Source: an uncultured Clostridia bacterium
Lineage (GTDB): Bacteria > Bacillota > Clostridia > Christensenellales > UBA1242
Assembly: GCA_934747965.1 (NCBI GenBank)
Contig: CAKVHI010000001.1
Coordinates: forward strand, 1-64,000
DNA: 64,000 nucleotides
Direction of reading: 5' to 3'
The notes below the pieces were generated by a model. That model worked only from the letters and a program-made list of their open reading frames with translations, did not search any database and had not been told where the DNA came from. Below are positions 24,801 through 33,498 of the stretch, in pieces. Position numbers and translations under genes: made by a program. How positions within the stretch are numbered: the first letter of the stretch is position 1; the number at the start of each line of letters is the position of its first letter.

Positions 24801-27800
24801 TTGATAGGTTAAGATTTGTTAAACTGCTGCAACCATTGAACATATAACTCATATTATTCACATTTGTTGTTGTGAAGCTTGTTATATTTAGATTGGTTAA
24901 TGCACTGCAATTATAGAACATATTAGTCATTGTTGTTACACTTGTTGTTGTAAAACTTGATAGGTCAAGAGTTTTTAAACTGCTACAACCATTGAATAGA
25001 TATGACATACTTGATACTTTTGCAGTGTTAAAATTTGAAAGGTCTAAATTAGTTACTTTTGTGCCATAGAACATTGCCGCCATGTTTGTTACTTTTGCGG
25101 TATTGAATTTTGAACAATCAATGCTTTTCAATTTTGCCGAGTTAAACATCCAAGACATGTTTGTAGTGTTGGCCGTGTCAAAGTTGTTAAACGAAATTTC
25201 TTCAAGTGCTGTTAAATATTCAAACAAATTTGCGCAACTTGTTGGTGCATAAATTTTGTCGTACACAAAAGCAACTTTTGTGCCGTTTGTAAAGATTTTA
25301 ATTCCGCTTGGAAGTGTTTTTCCGCTGTCTGTATATTCACTTACAGAAGCAGGTGTTTCAAAACAAATTGAAGTGATTGCATCTGCACTAGATAAACTTG
25401 AACTTACAGCTGAATTTGCAAAGGTTGTTTTCCAGTTTGTGTCAAAGGTAGCTGTAGCATTCAAAAGATGATCATAAATTGTTTTGCCTAAGGTTGTTGA
25501 AACATTTGCGATTGTTGTTATTGCACTTCCAGCACCTTCAACATACCAAGACTTTCCTGTTGGAAGAGTCAAAGCCGAAACAGTTGCACTTGGTGCTTTA
25601 ATTTGTGTTAGTCCACTAAGACCTGTAAGCATAGTTGTGTTGCCTGTTAATGATTTTGTAAAATTCATACTTGACAAGTCAAGATTTGTTATTTTACTGC
25701 AACCAGAAAACATATTTGGGACTTGAGTTACATTTGCTGTTTTGAAATTTGTAAAGTTTACGCTTTCAAGTGCTGAACAACCATTAAACATTTGGTTCAT
25801 ACGTGTCAACACACTGTTTGCAAAACCAGATAAATTTACTGATTTTAAACTTGTGCAATTTGCAAACATATTATCCATTGTAGTAACTTTAGCAGTATTA
25901 AATCCACTTAAGTTAATATTTCGTAAAGAAGAGCAGTTACTAAACATGCTAGACAAGCTTTCAACTAAGGCGGTATTAAAGTTTGAAACATCTATGCTTG
26001 AAAGAAGTGAACATCCATTGAACATAGACGACATAATTGTAACTTTTTCGGTATTAAAACTTGTTACATTAAGCGTTGTCAACTCGCTACAATTAACAAA
26101 CATGCTATTCATATTTGTAACCAAACTTGTATCGAAATTCGACAAATCTAAAACTTTCAGTTTTTCACAACAATTAAACATTCCATACATAGTCTCCACT
26201 GAACTTGTATTAAAGCCGGAAACATCTATACTTGTTATTGCCTTACAGGAAGCAAACATACAATACATATTTGTTACTTTTGAAGTTTTAAATTTAGATT
26301 TATCAAATTTTATAGTTTCTGCTGCTTCACAATATTGAAACATACCCATCATGTTTGTTACTAAACTGGTGTCAAAATTTGAAATGTCAATAGCTTTTAT
26401 TGCCTCACATCCAGCAAAGAAACCAGCCATATTTTCTACTTTTGATGTATTAAATCCTGAAACATCAACACTAGTCAACGCTGTGCAAGACATAAGAAAG
26501 CAATACATATTTTCAACATTTGTTGTGTCAAAGTTGTTGAATGAAATTTCAGTTAATGCTGATAAACTTGCAAACAAATTTGAGCAATCTGTTGGTGCAA
26601 TAATTTTGTCATACACAAAAGCAACTTTTGTGCCGTTTGTGAAGATTTTAATTCCGCTTGGTAGTGTTTTTCCACTATCTGTATATCCGCTTGGCTGTGT
26701 TTTTTCAAAACATATTGATGTTATTGCAGTTGCGCTTGAAATGCTTGAACTTACACCCGAACTTGCAAAGGTTGTTTTCCAATCTGTGTCAAAGGTTGCT
26801 GTTTCATTTATAACATGGTCATAAATTGTTTTGCCTAATGTTGTTGAAACATTTGCGATTGTTGTTATTTTGCTTCCAGTGCCTTCAACATACCAAGACT
26901 TACCTGTTGGAAGAGTCAATGCAGTGCCAACTGCACTTGGTGCTTTAATTTGTGTTAGTCCAGTAAGACCTGTAAGCATTGTGTCTGCACCCGTTGTTGC
27001 TTTAGAAAGGTTAAAACTTGACAAGTCAAGATTTGTTATTTTACTGCAACCAGAAAACATATCTGTTACAGATGTTACATTTGTTGTTTTAAAGTTTGAA
27101 AAGTTTACGCTTTCAAGTGCTGAACAACCATCAAACATTCTGTTCATATTTGTCAACATATTGTTTGCAAAACCAGATAAATTTGCTGATTTTAAACTTG
27201 TGCAATTTGCAAGCATTGCATTCATAGTTGTAACTTTTGCAGTGTTTAGTCCACTCAAGTTAATGCTTCTTAAAGATGAACAACCGTTAAACATGTTAGA
27301 CATGTTAGTTACCAAACTTGTATCGAAGTTTGACACATCTATGCTCGTAAGTTTACTGCATTGAGAGAGCATATCTGACATAATTGTAACTTTTGCAGTA
27401 TTAAAACTTGAAAGATTTAATTCTGTTAAAGCTTTACATCCATTGAACATACTCTCCATAGATGAAACTTTTGCGGTGTTAAAGTTTGACACATTCAAAC
27501 TAGTAACCGCCGTGCAACCCCCAAACATACTTTTCATATTTGTTACATTGCTTGTATCAAAGTTTGAAACATCAATGCTTGTTAGAAGCATGCAATCATA
27601 AAACATAAACCACATTGCAGAAACCTTGCTAGTGTTGAAGTTACCACAATCAACACTTGTTAAACTTGTACATCCTTGGAACAAACCGCCCATACTTGTA
27701 ACTTCACTTGTGTCAAAATTGCCATTAAATGCAATTTTTTGAAGTTTTGTAAGTTGATTTCCCGTAGAACTACTAAACAAATATGAGCAAGACCCAGCAG

Positions 27801-30006
27801 GTGCTTTTATTGAAGCATGAACAAAGGCAACTTTTGTGCCATTTGTGTAAATTTTGATTTTTGTGCCATTTAAATATTTTGCAAAAGTATATCCGCTCGG
27901 TTGTGTTTTTTCAAAACTAATTTCAGTTATAGCCTGAGCATTTGCAATTCCGCTAACCGCTGCGTTATCAAAGGCTGATTGCCAACTTGCTGTGAAACTT
28001 TCGGCTATTACATGGTCATAAATAATGTGCCCTGCGTGAGCGTTTGTGATGCTTGTTACCACTTCTGCGCCGTCAAGATAGAATGATTTTGAGGTTGGAA
28101 GTGCAATTTCCACACCAGACTTAATCATACTTGGAGCTTTGATTTGTGTCAAACCAGTACAATTATAAAGCGTGTTAGTATAACCAGTTACAGCACTCAA
28201 ATTGAAATTGCTTAAATCAAGTGTTTTTAGTGCTGTGCACTGAGAGAAAGTTCTTGAAATTTCTGTTACTAAGTTTGTTGTGAAACTTGACAAATCAAGA
28301 GTTTTTAAAGAAGTGCAACTAGCAAAAGTGTTTTGCAAACTTGTAAGTTTTGGTGTTTTAAAGTTTGTGAAATTAACTTCTTCCAAAGCACTGCATCCAC
28401 TAAACATCCACATCATAGTGTCTAGTGCATCATTAGTCAATCCAGAAAGATTTACAGATTTAAGTTTAGAGCAAGCCTCAAACATTCCACCCATTGAAGT
28501 TACTTTTGTTGTTTTGAAATGTGATAAGTCTATGCTGGTTAAACCAGTCTTGCAGAACATATATGTCATTATCTTTACACTTGAAGTGTCAAAACTTGAA
28601 ACATCAACATTTGCCAAAGCACCGCAGCCATAAAACAACCTTTCCATTGTTGTAACTTTTGCCGTGTTGAATTTTGATAGGTCAACAGATTTTAGGCTGC
28701 TACATCCTGCAAACATATAATACATAGTTGTAAGACTTGAAGTGTCAAATTTATTTTTATCCCAAATAATGCTCTCCAAATTAGTACAATTTTCAAACAT
28801 ATAGTTAAAGCCTTCAACTTTTGAAGTTTCAAAGCAAGACAAGTCAAGTGTTTTTAATCCACTCAAGCCCTTAAACCATGCAGCCATATATGTTACATTT
28901 GAGGTGTTAAAATTGTTAAATTCAAGTGATGTTAGATTTGTTAAGTAGGTTGGAGTTGTGCTGTTACTGCTGAATAAAAATGGCGAATATGTTGGCGCAT
29001 TAATTGTTCCAAACACAAAAGATATAGCCGTTTTTATTCCTGCACTTTGATAAACTTTAATACCACTAGACAATCTTTTTGTGGTGTCATGATATTCACT
29101 ATCTAAAGTTGACAAAGAGTCAAACCTAATTGAAGTTATGTCAGTTACCGCAGAAATTCCATCAATTCCTAAACCCGCAATTTGTGTTTGCCAGTTTGCA
29201 TCGAAGGTTGCAACAAAACTTTTTTCAGTAAAAGTTGCGGTGTAATCTGTGCTTTTTGTAACTGCACTGATTGCTGGTGACCAAGCACTGAAAACATACT
29301 CTTTTTCACTTGTTGCTTGTTTTGTTGGGTTTGTTTCACCAAAAGAAGGTGTTTGACCATATTCAACATAACTCGTTTTTAAAACCTTGCTGTCTTGTTT
29401 AAAAGTTATTAAATAATTTGTTTTCTTTGAAGTAATATTCCCCCACTCAGCAAAATTTTCTTTTTGACAATATTCAACATGATATGTAATTGTCGTTTTT
29501 AAATCTTTCTTTAAATTTCCACTAGAATCTCTCAAAATTTCATCATTAATTTCTGAACTAACCAAAAACGAAAATTTTACATTAACTGTTTGTGTTTGTA
29601 CGCTGGTTAGGCTGTTTGCGTTTGTGGTTGAATAATAATACCTGCCGTCTGTTCCAATAATTGTGCTATCAACACCATTATTTAAAACGACATCAGTTTT
29701 TGTTATTGTGTTGCTTCCATTCAAAGTTTGAGTTACAACCGTAGCATACGCCCTGAAATAAACATCAGTTTTTGACTTAAAGTTGACCGCAACAGATTTT
29801 ACAAAACTATTGCCTGCAACCAAATCTTCTGGTTTAAGCTCTTCGCTTATTGTTGCTTCGCCACTAGCACCTGAAATTGTTATGTTCATAGAGGCATCTT
29901 TTTTGTCTGTATACCAAGAAAATGAAACCGCCAATAAAGACGCTAAAAGGGCGACCACCAGACCGACCCACAAGCAAATTTTTAAAATTTTAGTTTTTTT
30001 CGTCAT
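21805..30006 (-). CDS. Giant exported BspA-like/DUF285 repeat protein
   Basis: 2733 residues. An N-terminal helix (about 9-28) and 'SFSWYTDKKDASMN' form a SipW/TasA-type export region. A beta domain follows to about 195, then one Listeria-Bacteroides-type repeat ('YGQTPSF..VFSAWSP..DYTATF'). The rest consists of seven modules. Each starts with a 'F.A.W......' segment and a 'SGIKVYxxxxxTxIAFV' strand and continues with DUF285-type repeats, such as 'LDLSSFNTSSVTNMSYMFNGCSSL'. Such repeats form right-handed solenoids used for adhesion in Mycoplasma, Treponema and gut bacteria. There is no LPxTG motif or C-terminal anchor, so it is secreted or held non-covalently. AGAGGTG precedes the ATG. A G9 tract sits near residue 2200, and long near-identical DNA repeats occur inside the gene. 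Confidence 0.9.
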   Translation of the reverse strand: MTKKTKILKICLWVGLVVALLASLLAVSFSWYTDKKDASMNITISGASGEATISEELKPEDLVAGNSFVKSVAVNFKSKTDVYFRAYATVVTQTLNGSNTITKTDVVLNNGVDSTIIGTDGRYYYSTTNANSLTSVQTQTVNVKFSFLVSSEINDEILRDSSGNLKKDLKTTITYHVEYCQKENFAEWGNITSKKTNYLITFKQDSKVLKTSYVEYGQTPSFGETNPTKQATSEKEYVFSAWSPAISAVTKSTDYTATFTEKSFVATFDANWQTQIAGLGIDGISAVTDITSIRFDSLSTLDSEYHDTTKRLSSGIKVYQSAGIKTAISFVFGTINAPTYSPFLFSSNSTTPTYLTNLTSLEFNNFNTSNVTYMAAWFKGLSGLKTLDLSCFETSKVEGFNYMFENCTNLESIIWDKNKFDTSSLTTMYYMFAGCSSLKSVDLSKFNTAKVTTMERLFYGCGALANVDVSSFDTSSVKIMTYMFCKTGLTSIDLSHFKTTKVTSMGGMFEACSKLKSVNLSGLTNDALDTMMWMFSGCSALEEVNFTNFKTPKLTSLQNTFASCTSLKTLDLSSFTTNLVTEISRTFSQCTALKTLDLSNFNLSAVTGYTNTLYNCTGLTQIKAPSMIKSGVEIALPTSKSFYLDGAEVVTSITNAHAGHIIYDHVIAESFTASWQSAFDNAAVSGIANAQAITEISFEKTQPSGYTFAKYLNGTKIKIYTNGTKVAFVHASIKAPAGSCSYLFSSSTGNQLTKLQKIAFNGNFDTSEVTSMGGLFQGCTSLTSVDCGNFNTSKVSAMWFMFYDCMLLTSIDVSNFDTSNVTNMKSMFGGCTAVTSLNVSNFNTAKVSSMESMFNGCKALTELNLSSFNTAKVTIMSDMLSQCSKLTSIDVSNFDTSLVTNMSNMFNGCSSLRSINLSGLNTAKVTTMNAMLANCTSLKSANLSGFANNMLTNMNRMFDGCSALESVNFSNFKTTNVTSVTDMFSGCSKITNLDLSSFNLSKATTGADTMLTGLTGLTQIKAPSAVGTALTLPTGKSWYVEGTGSKITTIANVSTTLGKTIYDHVINETATFDTDWKTTFASSGVSSSISSATAITSICFEKTQPSGYTDSGKTLPSGIKIFTNGTKVAFVYDKIIAPTDCSNLFASLSALTEISFNNFDTTNVENMYCFLMSCTALTSVDVSGFNTSKVENMAGFFAGCEAIKAIDISNFDTSLVTNMMGMFQYCEAAETIKFDKSKFKTSKVTNMYCMFASCKAITSIDVSGFNTSSVETMYGMFNCCEKLKVLDLSNFDTSLVTNMNSMFVNCSELTTLNVTSFNTEKVTIMSSMFNGCSLLSSIDVSNFNTALVESLSSMFSNCSSLRNINLSGFNTAKVTTMDNMFANCTSLKSVNLSGFANSVLTRMNQMFNGCSALESVNFTNFKTANVTQVPNMFSGCSKITNLDLSSMNFTKSLTGNTTMLTGLSGLTQIKAPSATVSALTLPTGKSWYVEGAGSAITTIANVSTTLGKTIYDHLLNATATFDTNWKTTFANSAVSSSLSSADAITSICFETPASVSEYTDSGKTLPSGIKIFTNGTKVAFVYDKIYAPTSCANLFEYLTALEEISFNNFDTANTTNMSWMFNSAKLKSIDCSKFNTAKVTNMAAMFYGTKVTNLDLSNFNTAKVSSMSYLFNGCSSLKTLDLSSFTTTSVTTMTNMFYNCSALTNLNITSFTTTNVNNMSYMFNGCSSLTNLNLSSFNTAKVTTMERMFYACTSLVTLDISNFKTSLVTTMSYMFYNCNKMVNLNFSGATGEKLTTIGNIFDHCSSLKSVNFGSLLSKATSSLKTVSNMFYYCSALKLDLVDLSKTGATTLSSMFFNCSSITELKVIANNATNVTNMFYGCSKITKLDLSEFNCASVTSGNTTMLTGLTGLTELIAPKNISASYQLTLYSSKAYYVDGLASGVISGKKLTNTHSGKTIYTSIKSAQFDSDWRNQVEDNNIETSRLISITFIPYDQFSEYVSNLTYKFDLTSGIKVYVYNNNGTENSTILAFYYPSITAPTDCTNLFANLTSLGSIELGNFDTSNTTNMSGMFRGCVKLSDFGETQINTAKVTNTSYMFSGVKDGVSSPTFNFMSSTASVTNAAYMFSGYQAMTLYLNWMNVSKVTNITGFITECFNLTTIYAPAGIRDGYKISLPSFKKWTVEETSTVVTTLGSAQSSKTIRGGVLAEISSSWKTEIANLGVDGISSASNITVLRLDSPKTVPNSFAKTGKQFSNGIEIYQHYSVKTQIAFVADEIYTATSAEGLFKELYVTKIIINNINTSRTTDMSFMFGWGHKLTSIEGLSKFNTSKVTSTAGMFTSSDLLTEIDVSSFDMSKVTNVTAMFMSCRALKCLDLSSWTLTGGLTTTSFVNGCSSLECFVAPKYTGSVPEIILPDVFIDAQTGAVLMDSSTNKGILNSASHYSTTTQNKTYVIEYIYNCAEGGVIFDNTWKDEIINLKLNGISSLDNITKIEFITTLQIYQTNYASESSDYKYVKVGTLSSGINVYQKSTNPTEIAFAGKSIFADVAEEGLFSNLASLTSITFINFDTSITTSMRRWFAGNSSLATLDLSGLDTTKVTDISGMFNSCSKLVNLTVFSTTTKVTKIAGIFSGCISLKTLDLSDWHLDEISFDSTGLKNMLKECTGLTKIIAPYIPLIRDEIVNGIQTYVNIELPPTSGNLRWATPTGSGGYYTFNEISYNENGWTMELINPFYV
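23394..23402 (-). repeat. G9 homopolymer inside the giant surface-protein gene
   Basis: Nine C residues on the plus strand, nine G on the coding strand, encode part of 'TIRGGVLAEI' near residue 2200. Such a run is very unusual in this AT-rich genome. Slippage by one base would end translation in the last fifth of the protein, so this is a candidate contingency tract. Confidence 0.9.
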
Positions 30007-30043
30007 ATTTTCACCTCTTTAAATAAAAAGATTAAAATTAGCA

Positions 30044-30712
30044 TTAAACATCAGAAATTGAATCAAAGTTTTCTTGAACGATTGTTGAAGTTAAATTAAT
30101 CACAAAACTTTTTCCACAGCACACCGAAGAAGAAATTGCATCTTGCACTTTAAGTCCGCTTAAAACTTGCACAGAATTGCCAGAGTTTTTTGTAAGTGCA
30201 ATTTTGTTTTGAGAAATATCAAAAACAGAATTATTTTGAATTTGATAAGTGCTTGAAACTAATTGCAAGTAATATAATCCAGCACCATAAGAGTTATCTA
30301 CAACAACTTTAGAGCTTCCGCTTAAAAAGTTTATAGTCGCAAAAATGTTTTTTACTACCCCATCAACATTCCCCGAATTTTTAATTTTTATTGGCAAACT
30401 AAAAGTTTTTGTTGTTGAATTGATAGTTATAGTTTTTGTTGTTGAACCGCTTTTAACGCTCAAACTTACAACGCCCGCACTTGAAACCGAGCCGGTTATT
30501 CCATTTTTGTCAATTTTGTATTCCGTACTTCCATCAACATAATAGTATTCAAGATTAACATAAGGGTTTAAACTTGAATGGTCTTTAGAAAATGAACCGC
30601 TAAGATAAGCATAAGAAACACTAAAAATCGTTCCTAGCACGCAAATCAATAAAACTAGAAATACAAAACTTAAATATCTTTTTTTCATGTTCATATTATT
30701 CGTTTTCAACAT
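30044..30712 (-). CDS. Small SipW-type exported protein
   Basis: 222 residues, encoded 37 nt upstream of the giant repeat protein and probably in one operon with it. A basic start (NMKKRYL), a hydrophobic helix ('LSFVFLVLLICVLGTIFSV') and 'SYAYLSGSFSKD' resemble TasA/camelysin-type, SipW-processed proteins. The remainder is Ser/Thr/Val-rich beta sandwich ('LPIKIKNSGNVDGVVKNI'). No anchor motif is present. It could be a minor fibre or partner subunit of the large protein; this is inference. The start is set at the ATG at 30712, with TTGGAG 5 nt upstream. The region 30728-30930 has no gene. Confidence 0.7.
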   Translation of the reverse strand: MLKTNNMNMKKRYLSFVFLVLLICVLGTIFSVSYAYLSGSFSKDHSSLNPYVNLEYYYVDGSTEYKIDKNGITGSVSSAGVVSLSVKSGSTTKTITINSTTKTFSLPIKIKNSGNVDGVVKNIFATINFLSGSSKVVVDNSYGAGLYYLQLVSSTYQIQNNSVFDISQNKIALTKNSGNSVQVLSGLKVQDAISSSVCCGKSFVINLTSTIVQENFDSISDV

Positions 30713-30930
30713 TTTTCTCCAAATCACTAATATAATAAAATATTTTTAAAAAAAAGTCTACTAATTTTGTCAAATTTTGAAATTTTAAATATTTATATAT
30801 TTATTATTTAATATATCACTAAAAATTATTTATAAATTTGTTTTAATTACTCAAAATTTTTAAAAATGTAAAATAAAAAGTCAAAAATTAATTAAAAATT
30901 AGAGATGAAAACAAAATCATAACAAACAAA

Positions 30931-30960
30931 AAACAGAAAAAGTTTAAACCTTCTCTGTTT
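30931..30960 (-). terminator. Intrinsic terminator overlapping the methyltransferase stop
   Basis: Minus strand AAACAGA..TCTGTTTTTT with AT-rich inner pairing; the TAA at 30944-30946 lies within the loop region. Confidence 0.65.
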
Positions 30961-31543
30961 CATTATTTTTCTTTTTTATTAAGCAAATTCCGTCCTCAAC
31001 ATCCAAAATCTCGCACTCTAAGTTTTTATCTTCACTCACAATCTTTAAAAATTTTCTTAAATTATTAACAATCGTTCGATGTTTTTTCGGAATAATAGCA
31101 TCATAATTTTGTACAAGTCCTTCAAACAAAACATTGTCGCAAAACATTAGACCTTTTCTTGACAACATATTGATTAAATGTGGCAGATATTTTACATATT
31201 GCCCCTTTGGACCATCCAAAAAGATAAAGTCAAACACTTCTTTTTCGCTTTCAATAAAGGTTTTGCAATCTCCAAAAACAAGATTAACTCTGTTTTGAAA
31301 CCCCGCACTGTTAAAATTTTTCAGGGCAATGTTTTTTCTGTTTTCGTCAATTTCAAGCGTGGTTAAAAATGCCTCGCTGTTTTCAAGCATAAGCATCCCA
31401 GAATAACCAATTGCTGTCCCAATCTCAAGAATATTTTTTGGGTTGATTTCTTTGACTTTTTCTATCAAAATTTTACTAGTTTTTTCTCTAACAATGGGAA
31501 TAAAATTTTCTTTTGCAAATCTTCTTATTTCTTGTTCGTTCAT
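30944..31543 (-). CDS. SAM-dependent O-methyltransferase (TrmR/YrrM-like)
   Basis: A 199-residue class I methyltransferase of the PF01596 O-methyltransferase family. The SAM-binding block 'ILEIGTAIGYSGMLML' is followed by 'LTTLEIDENR', 'FDFIFLDGPKGQYVKYL' (metal- and substrate-side Asp) and 'GLMFCDNVLFEG'. In Bacillota the close relative TrmR methylates 5-hydroxyuridine in tRNA wobble positions; that role is likely but not proven here. The ATG overlaps the RNase J stop (TAATG), which implies coupled translation. Confidence 0.88.
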   Translation of the reverse strand: MNEQEIRRFAKENFIPIVREKTSKILIEKVKEINPKNILEIGTAIGYSGMLMLENSEAFLTTLEIDENRKNIALKNFNSAGFQNRVNLVFGDCKTFIESEKEVFDFIFLDGPKGQYVKYLPHLINMLSRKGLMFCDNVLFEGLVQNYDAIIPKKHRTIVNNLRKFLKIVSEDKNLECEILDVEDGICLIKKKNNETEKV

Positions 31544-33489
31544 TAATTTTCCACCACAATGGTTAAAATCATTGGTCTTCTTTTCATCTTTTTATAGAAG
31601 AAGTTTGCCAAAAACTTTCTTACATTGTTCTTAACAGCACTCAAATCGTTCTCTTTTAGTGAAACAGCCTCTAGCGCCTCTCTAATTGCGTGTCTTGCTT
31701 CTGAAACCAATTTTTGAGCCTCATTAGTGTAAATTAAGCCTCTTGAAATAATTTCTGGCTCGCCAACAATTTCGCCAGTTAATTTGTCAAGCATAATGAT
31801 AGACACCAAAACGCCCTCTTCGGCAAGTTGTTTACGATCTCGAATAACAACACTTTCAATGTCGCCCATTCCATTTCCATCAACCAATCTTTCGCCAGCA
31901 ATAATGTTTGAAGTTTTCTTAAAAGTGCCTTTGTTTACTTCAACTCTATTTCCATTTTCACAAATCAAAATATTTCTTTCTGGCATACCCAAATTCATAG
32001 CCAAATCTTTATGAAATTTTTGATGCCTAAATTCGCCATGAACAGGCATAAAAAACTTAGGCTTAACAAGATTGTGAATAATCTTCAATTCTTCTTTATA
32101 AGCATGACCTGAAGCATGAATTTCTGCCAAACTATGGTAAACAATTTCGCAACCAAGTTTGTAAAGGTTGTTCATAACATTATTAACATTTCTTTCATTT
32201 CCAGGAATAGGAGAAGCACTCATAATAATAACATCATTACTGTCTAACTTAATTTTTGGAAAATCATTGTTGGCCATTCTGGTTAGCGCACTCATAGGTT
32301 CGCCCTGACTTCCAGTAGAAACAATCAAAAGTTCACTATCTTTATATCCACCAATTTTATCAATATCCAAAATATTATTTTTGTCAAATTTAAGTTCGCC
32401 AATTTTGTATGCTGTTTCAGCAACATTTTGCATACTTCTTCCCGTAAAAACTACCCTTCTTTTATGTTTTTCGGCAAGGTCCAAAATTTGTTGCAAACGC
32501 AAAACATTGCTTGCAAAACTTGCAACCAAAATTCGTTTGTCGGCATATTTCCCAAACAAAGTGTCAAGGTTTTGAGCAACTTTCTTTTCACTCATTGAAT
32601 AACCATCTTTTTCAACATTTGTACTTTCACAAGTAAGAAGCAAAACGCCCTTTCTTCCAAGTTCGGCAAACCTACCAAGATCAGTAGGCTTTCCGTCCAT
32701 ACTTTCAAAATCAATTTTAAAGTCGCCCGTATGTACCATAAGACCAACTGGAGTTGTTATCGCAAAAGCAAATGACCCCGGAATTGAATGGTTTACATGG
32801 ATAAATTCAATAGAAAAACAACCAAGTTTTATAACTTGTTTTGCTTTAACGCTAATCATTTTAGCTTTAACTTTCGGATATTCTCTTAGTTTGTTTTCAA
32901 CAAGCCCAAGAGCAAGTCTAGATCCGTAAATAGGCACATTGATTTCACTTAAAACATAAGGAATAGCCCCAATATGGTCCTCGTGGCCATGGGTTAAAAC
33001 AATACCTCTAATTTTGTCCCTATTTGCTTTTAAATATGTTATGTCTGGAATAACCAAATCAATTCCCGGCATATCATCAGACGGAAAAGTTGCCCCACAA
33101 TCAAGAATAACAATATCATTTCCGTATTCCAAAACCATCATGTTTTTTCCAATTTCACCAACACCACCCAAAAACATAACTTTTAGGTTAGAATTTGCTC
33201 TTTTATTGGTTACTTTTTTCAAAATATCTTGCTTTTCTATATTTTCATCTTCCATTTGGTAAAAATCAGTTAAAAGTTTAATATTTTTTGTTCCTGCACT
33301 TTTATTTTCGTTGTTTTCTTTGTTTTCAGCGCCATTTTCAACCTTATTTTTTTTGTTTAAGTTATTAAATTTTTTTCGTTTGTTATTATTTTTTTTATTC
33401 AAACTCGTTGATGAAAAACTAGCCATTTTGTCTGATTCATTATTAACAAAAACTCGATTCAAATCAACTTTTTTATCTTCTATTTCCAT
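31543..33489 (-). CDS. rnj: Ribonuclease J with charged N-terminal extension
   Basis: A 648-residue metallo-beta-lactamase/beta-CASP RNase with 5'-exonuclease and endonuclease activity in mRNA decay and rRNA processing. The catalytic H167-x-H169-x-D171-H172 ('LTHGHEDHIGAIPYVL') is intact, as are 'HVNHSIPGSFAFAI', 'HTGDFKID', 'STGSQGEPMSAL' and 'HASGHAYKEEL'. About 100 N-terminal residues, rich in Lys, Asn and Glu ('NKKNNNKRKKFNNLNKK'), precede the usual start ('LKVMFLGGVGEIGKNM') and make it longer than the normal 550-560. Such a tail may bind RNA or partners; this is inferred from composition. AAGGAG precedes the ATG. Confidence 0.95.
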   Translation of the reverse strand: MEIEDKKVDLNRVFVNNESDKMASFSSTSLNKKNNNKRKKFNNLNKKNKVENGAENKENNENKSAGTKNIKLLTDFYQMEDENIEKQDILKKVTNKRANSNLKVMFLGGVGEIGKNMMVLEYGNDIVILDCGATFPSDDMPGIDLVIPDITYLKANRDKIRGIVLTHGHEDHIGAIPYVLSEINVPIYGSRLALGLVENKLREYPKVKAKMISVKAKQVIKLGCFSIEFIHVNHSIPGSFAFAITTPVGLMVHTGDFKIDFESMDGKPTDLGRFAELGRKGVLLLTCESTNVEKDGYSMSEKKVAQNLDTLFGKYADKRILVASFASNVLRLQQILDLAEKHKRRVVFTGRSMQNVAETAYKIGELKFDKNNILDIDKIGGYKDSELLIVSTGSQGEPMSALTRMANNDFPKIKLDSNDVIIMSASPIPGNERNVNNVMNNLYKLGCEIVYHSLAEIHASGHAYKEELKIIHNLVKPKFFMPVHGEFRHQKFHKDLAMNLGMPERNILICENGNRVEVNKGTFKKTSNIIAGERLVDGNGMGDIESVVIRDRKQLAEEGVLVSIIMLDKLTGEIVGEPEIISRGLIYTNEAQKLVSEARHAIREALEAVSLKENDLSAVKNNVRKFLANFFYKKMKRRPMILTIVVEN

Positions 33490-33498
33490 ATTATCTCC

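Noticed and set aside
25742..27364. Long plus-strand open frames (up to 198 residues) opposite the giant gene
   Set aside because: They are antisense shadows caused by the repetitive codon pattern (Asn/Ser/Thr/Val-rich), with no ribosome sites and the same repeat structure mirrored.
24200..29000. Periodic repeats suggesting a CRISPR array or minisatellite
   Set aside because: The period follows the DUF285 repeat codons of one continuous 2733-residue frame on the minus strand; there are no constant repeats with unique spacers.
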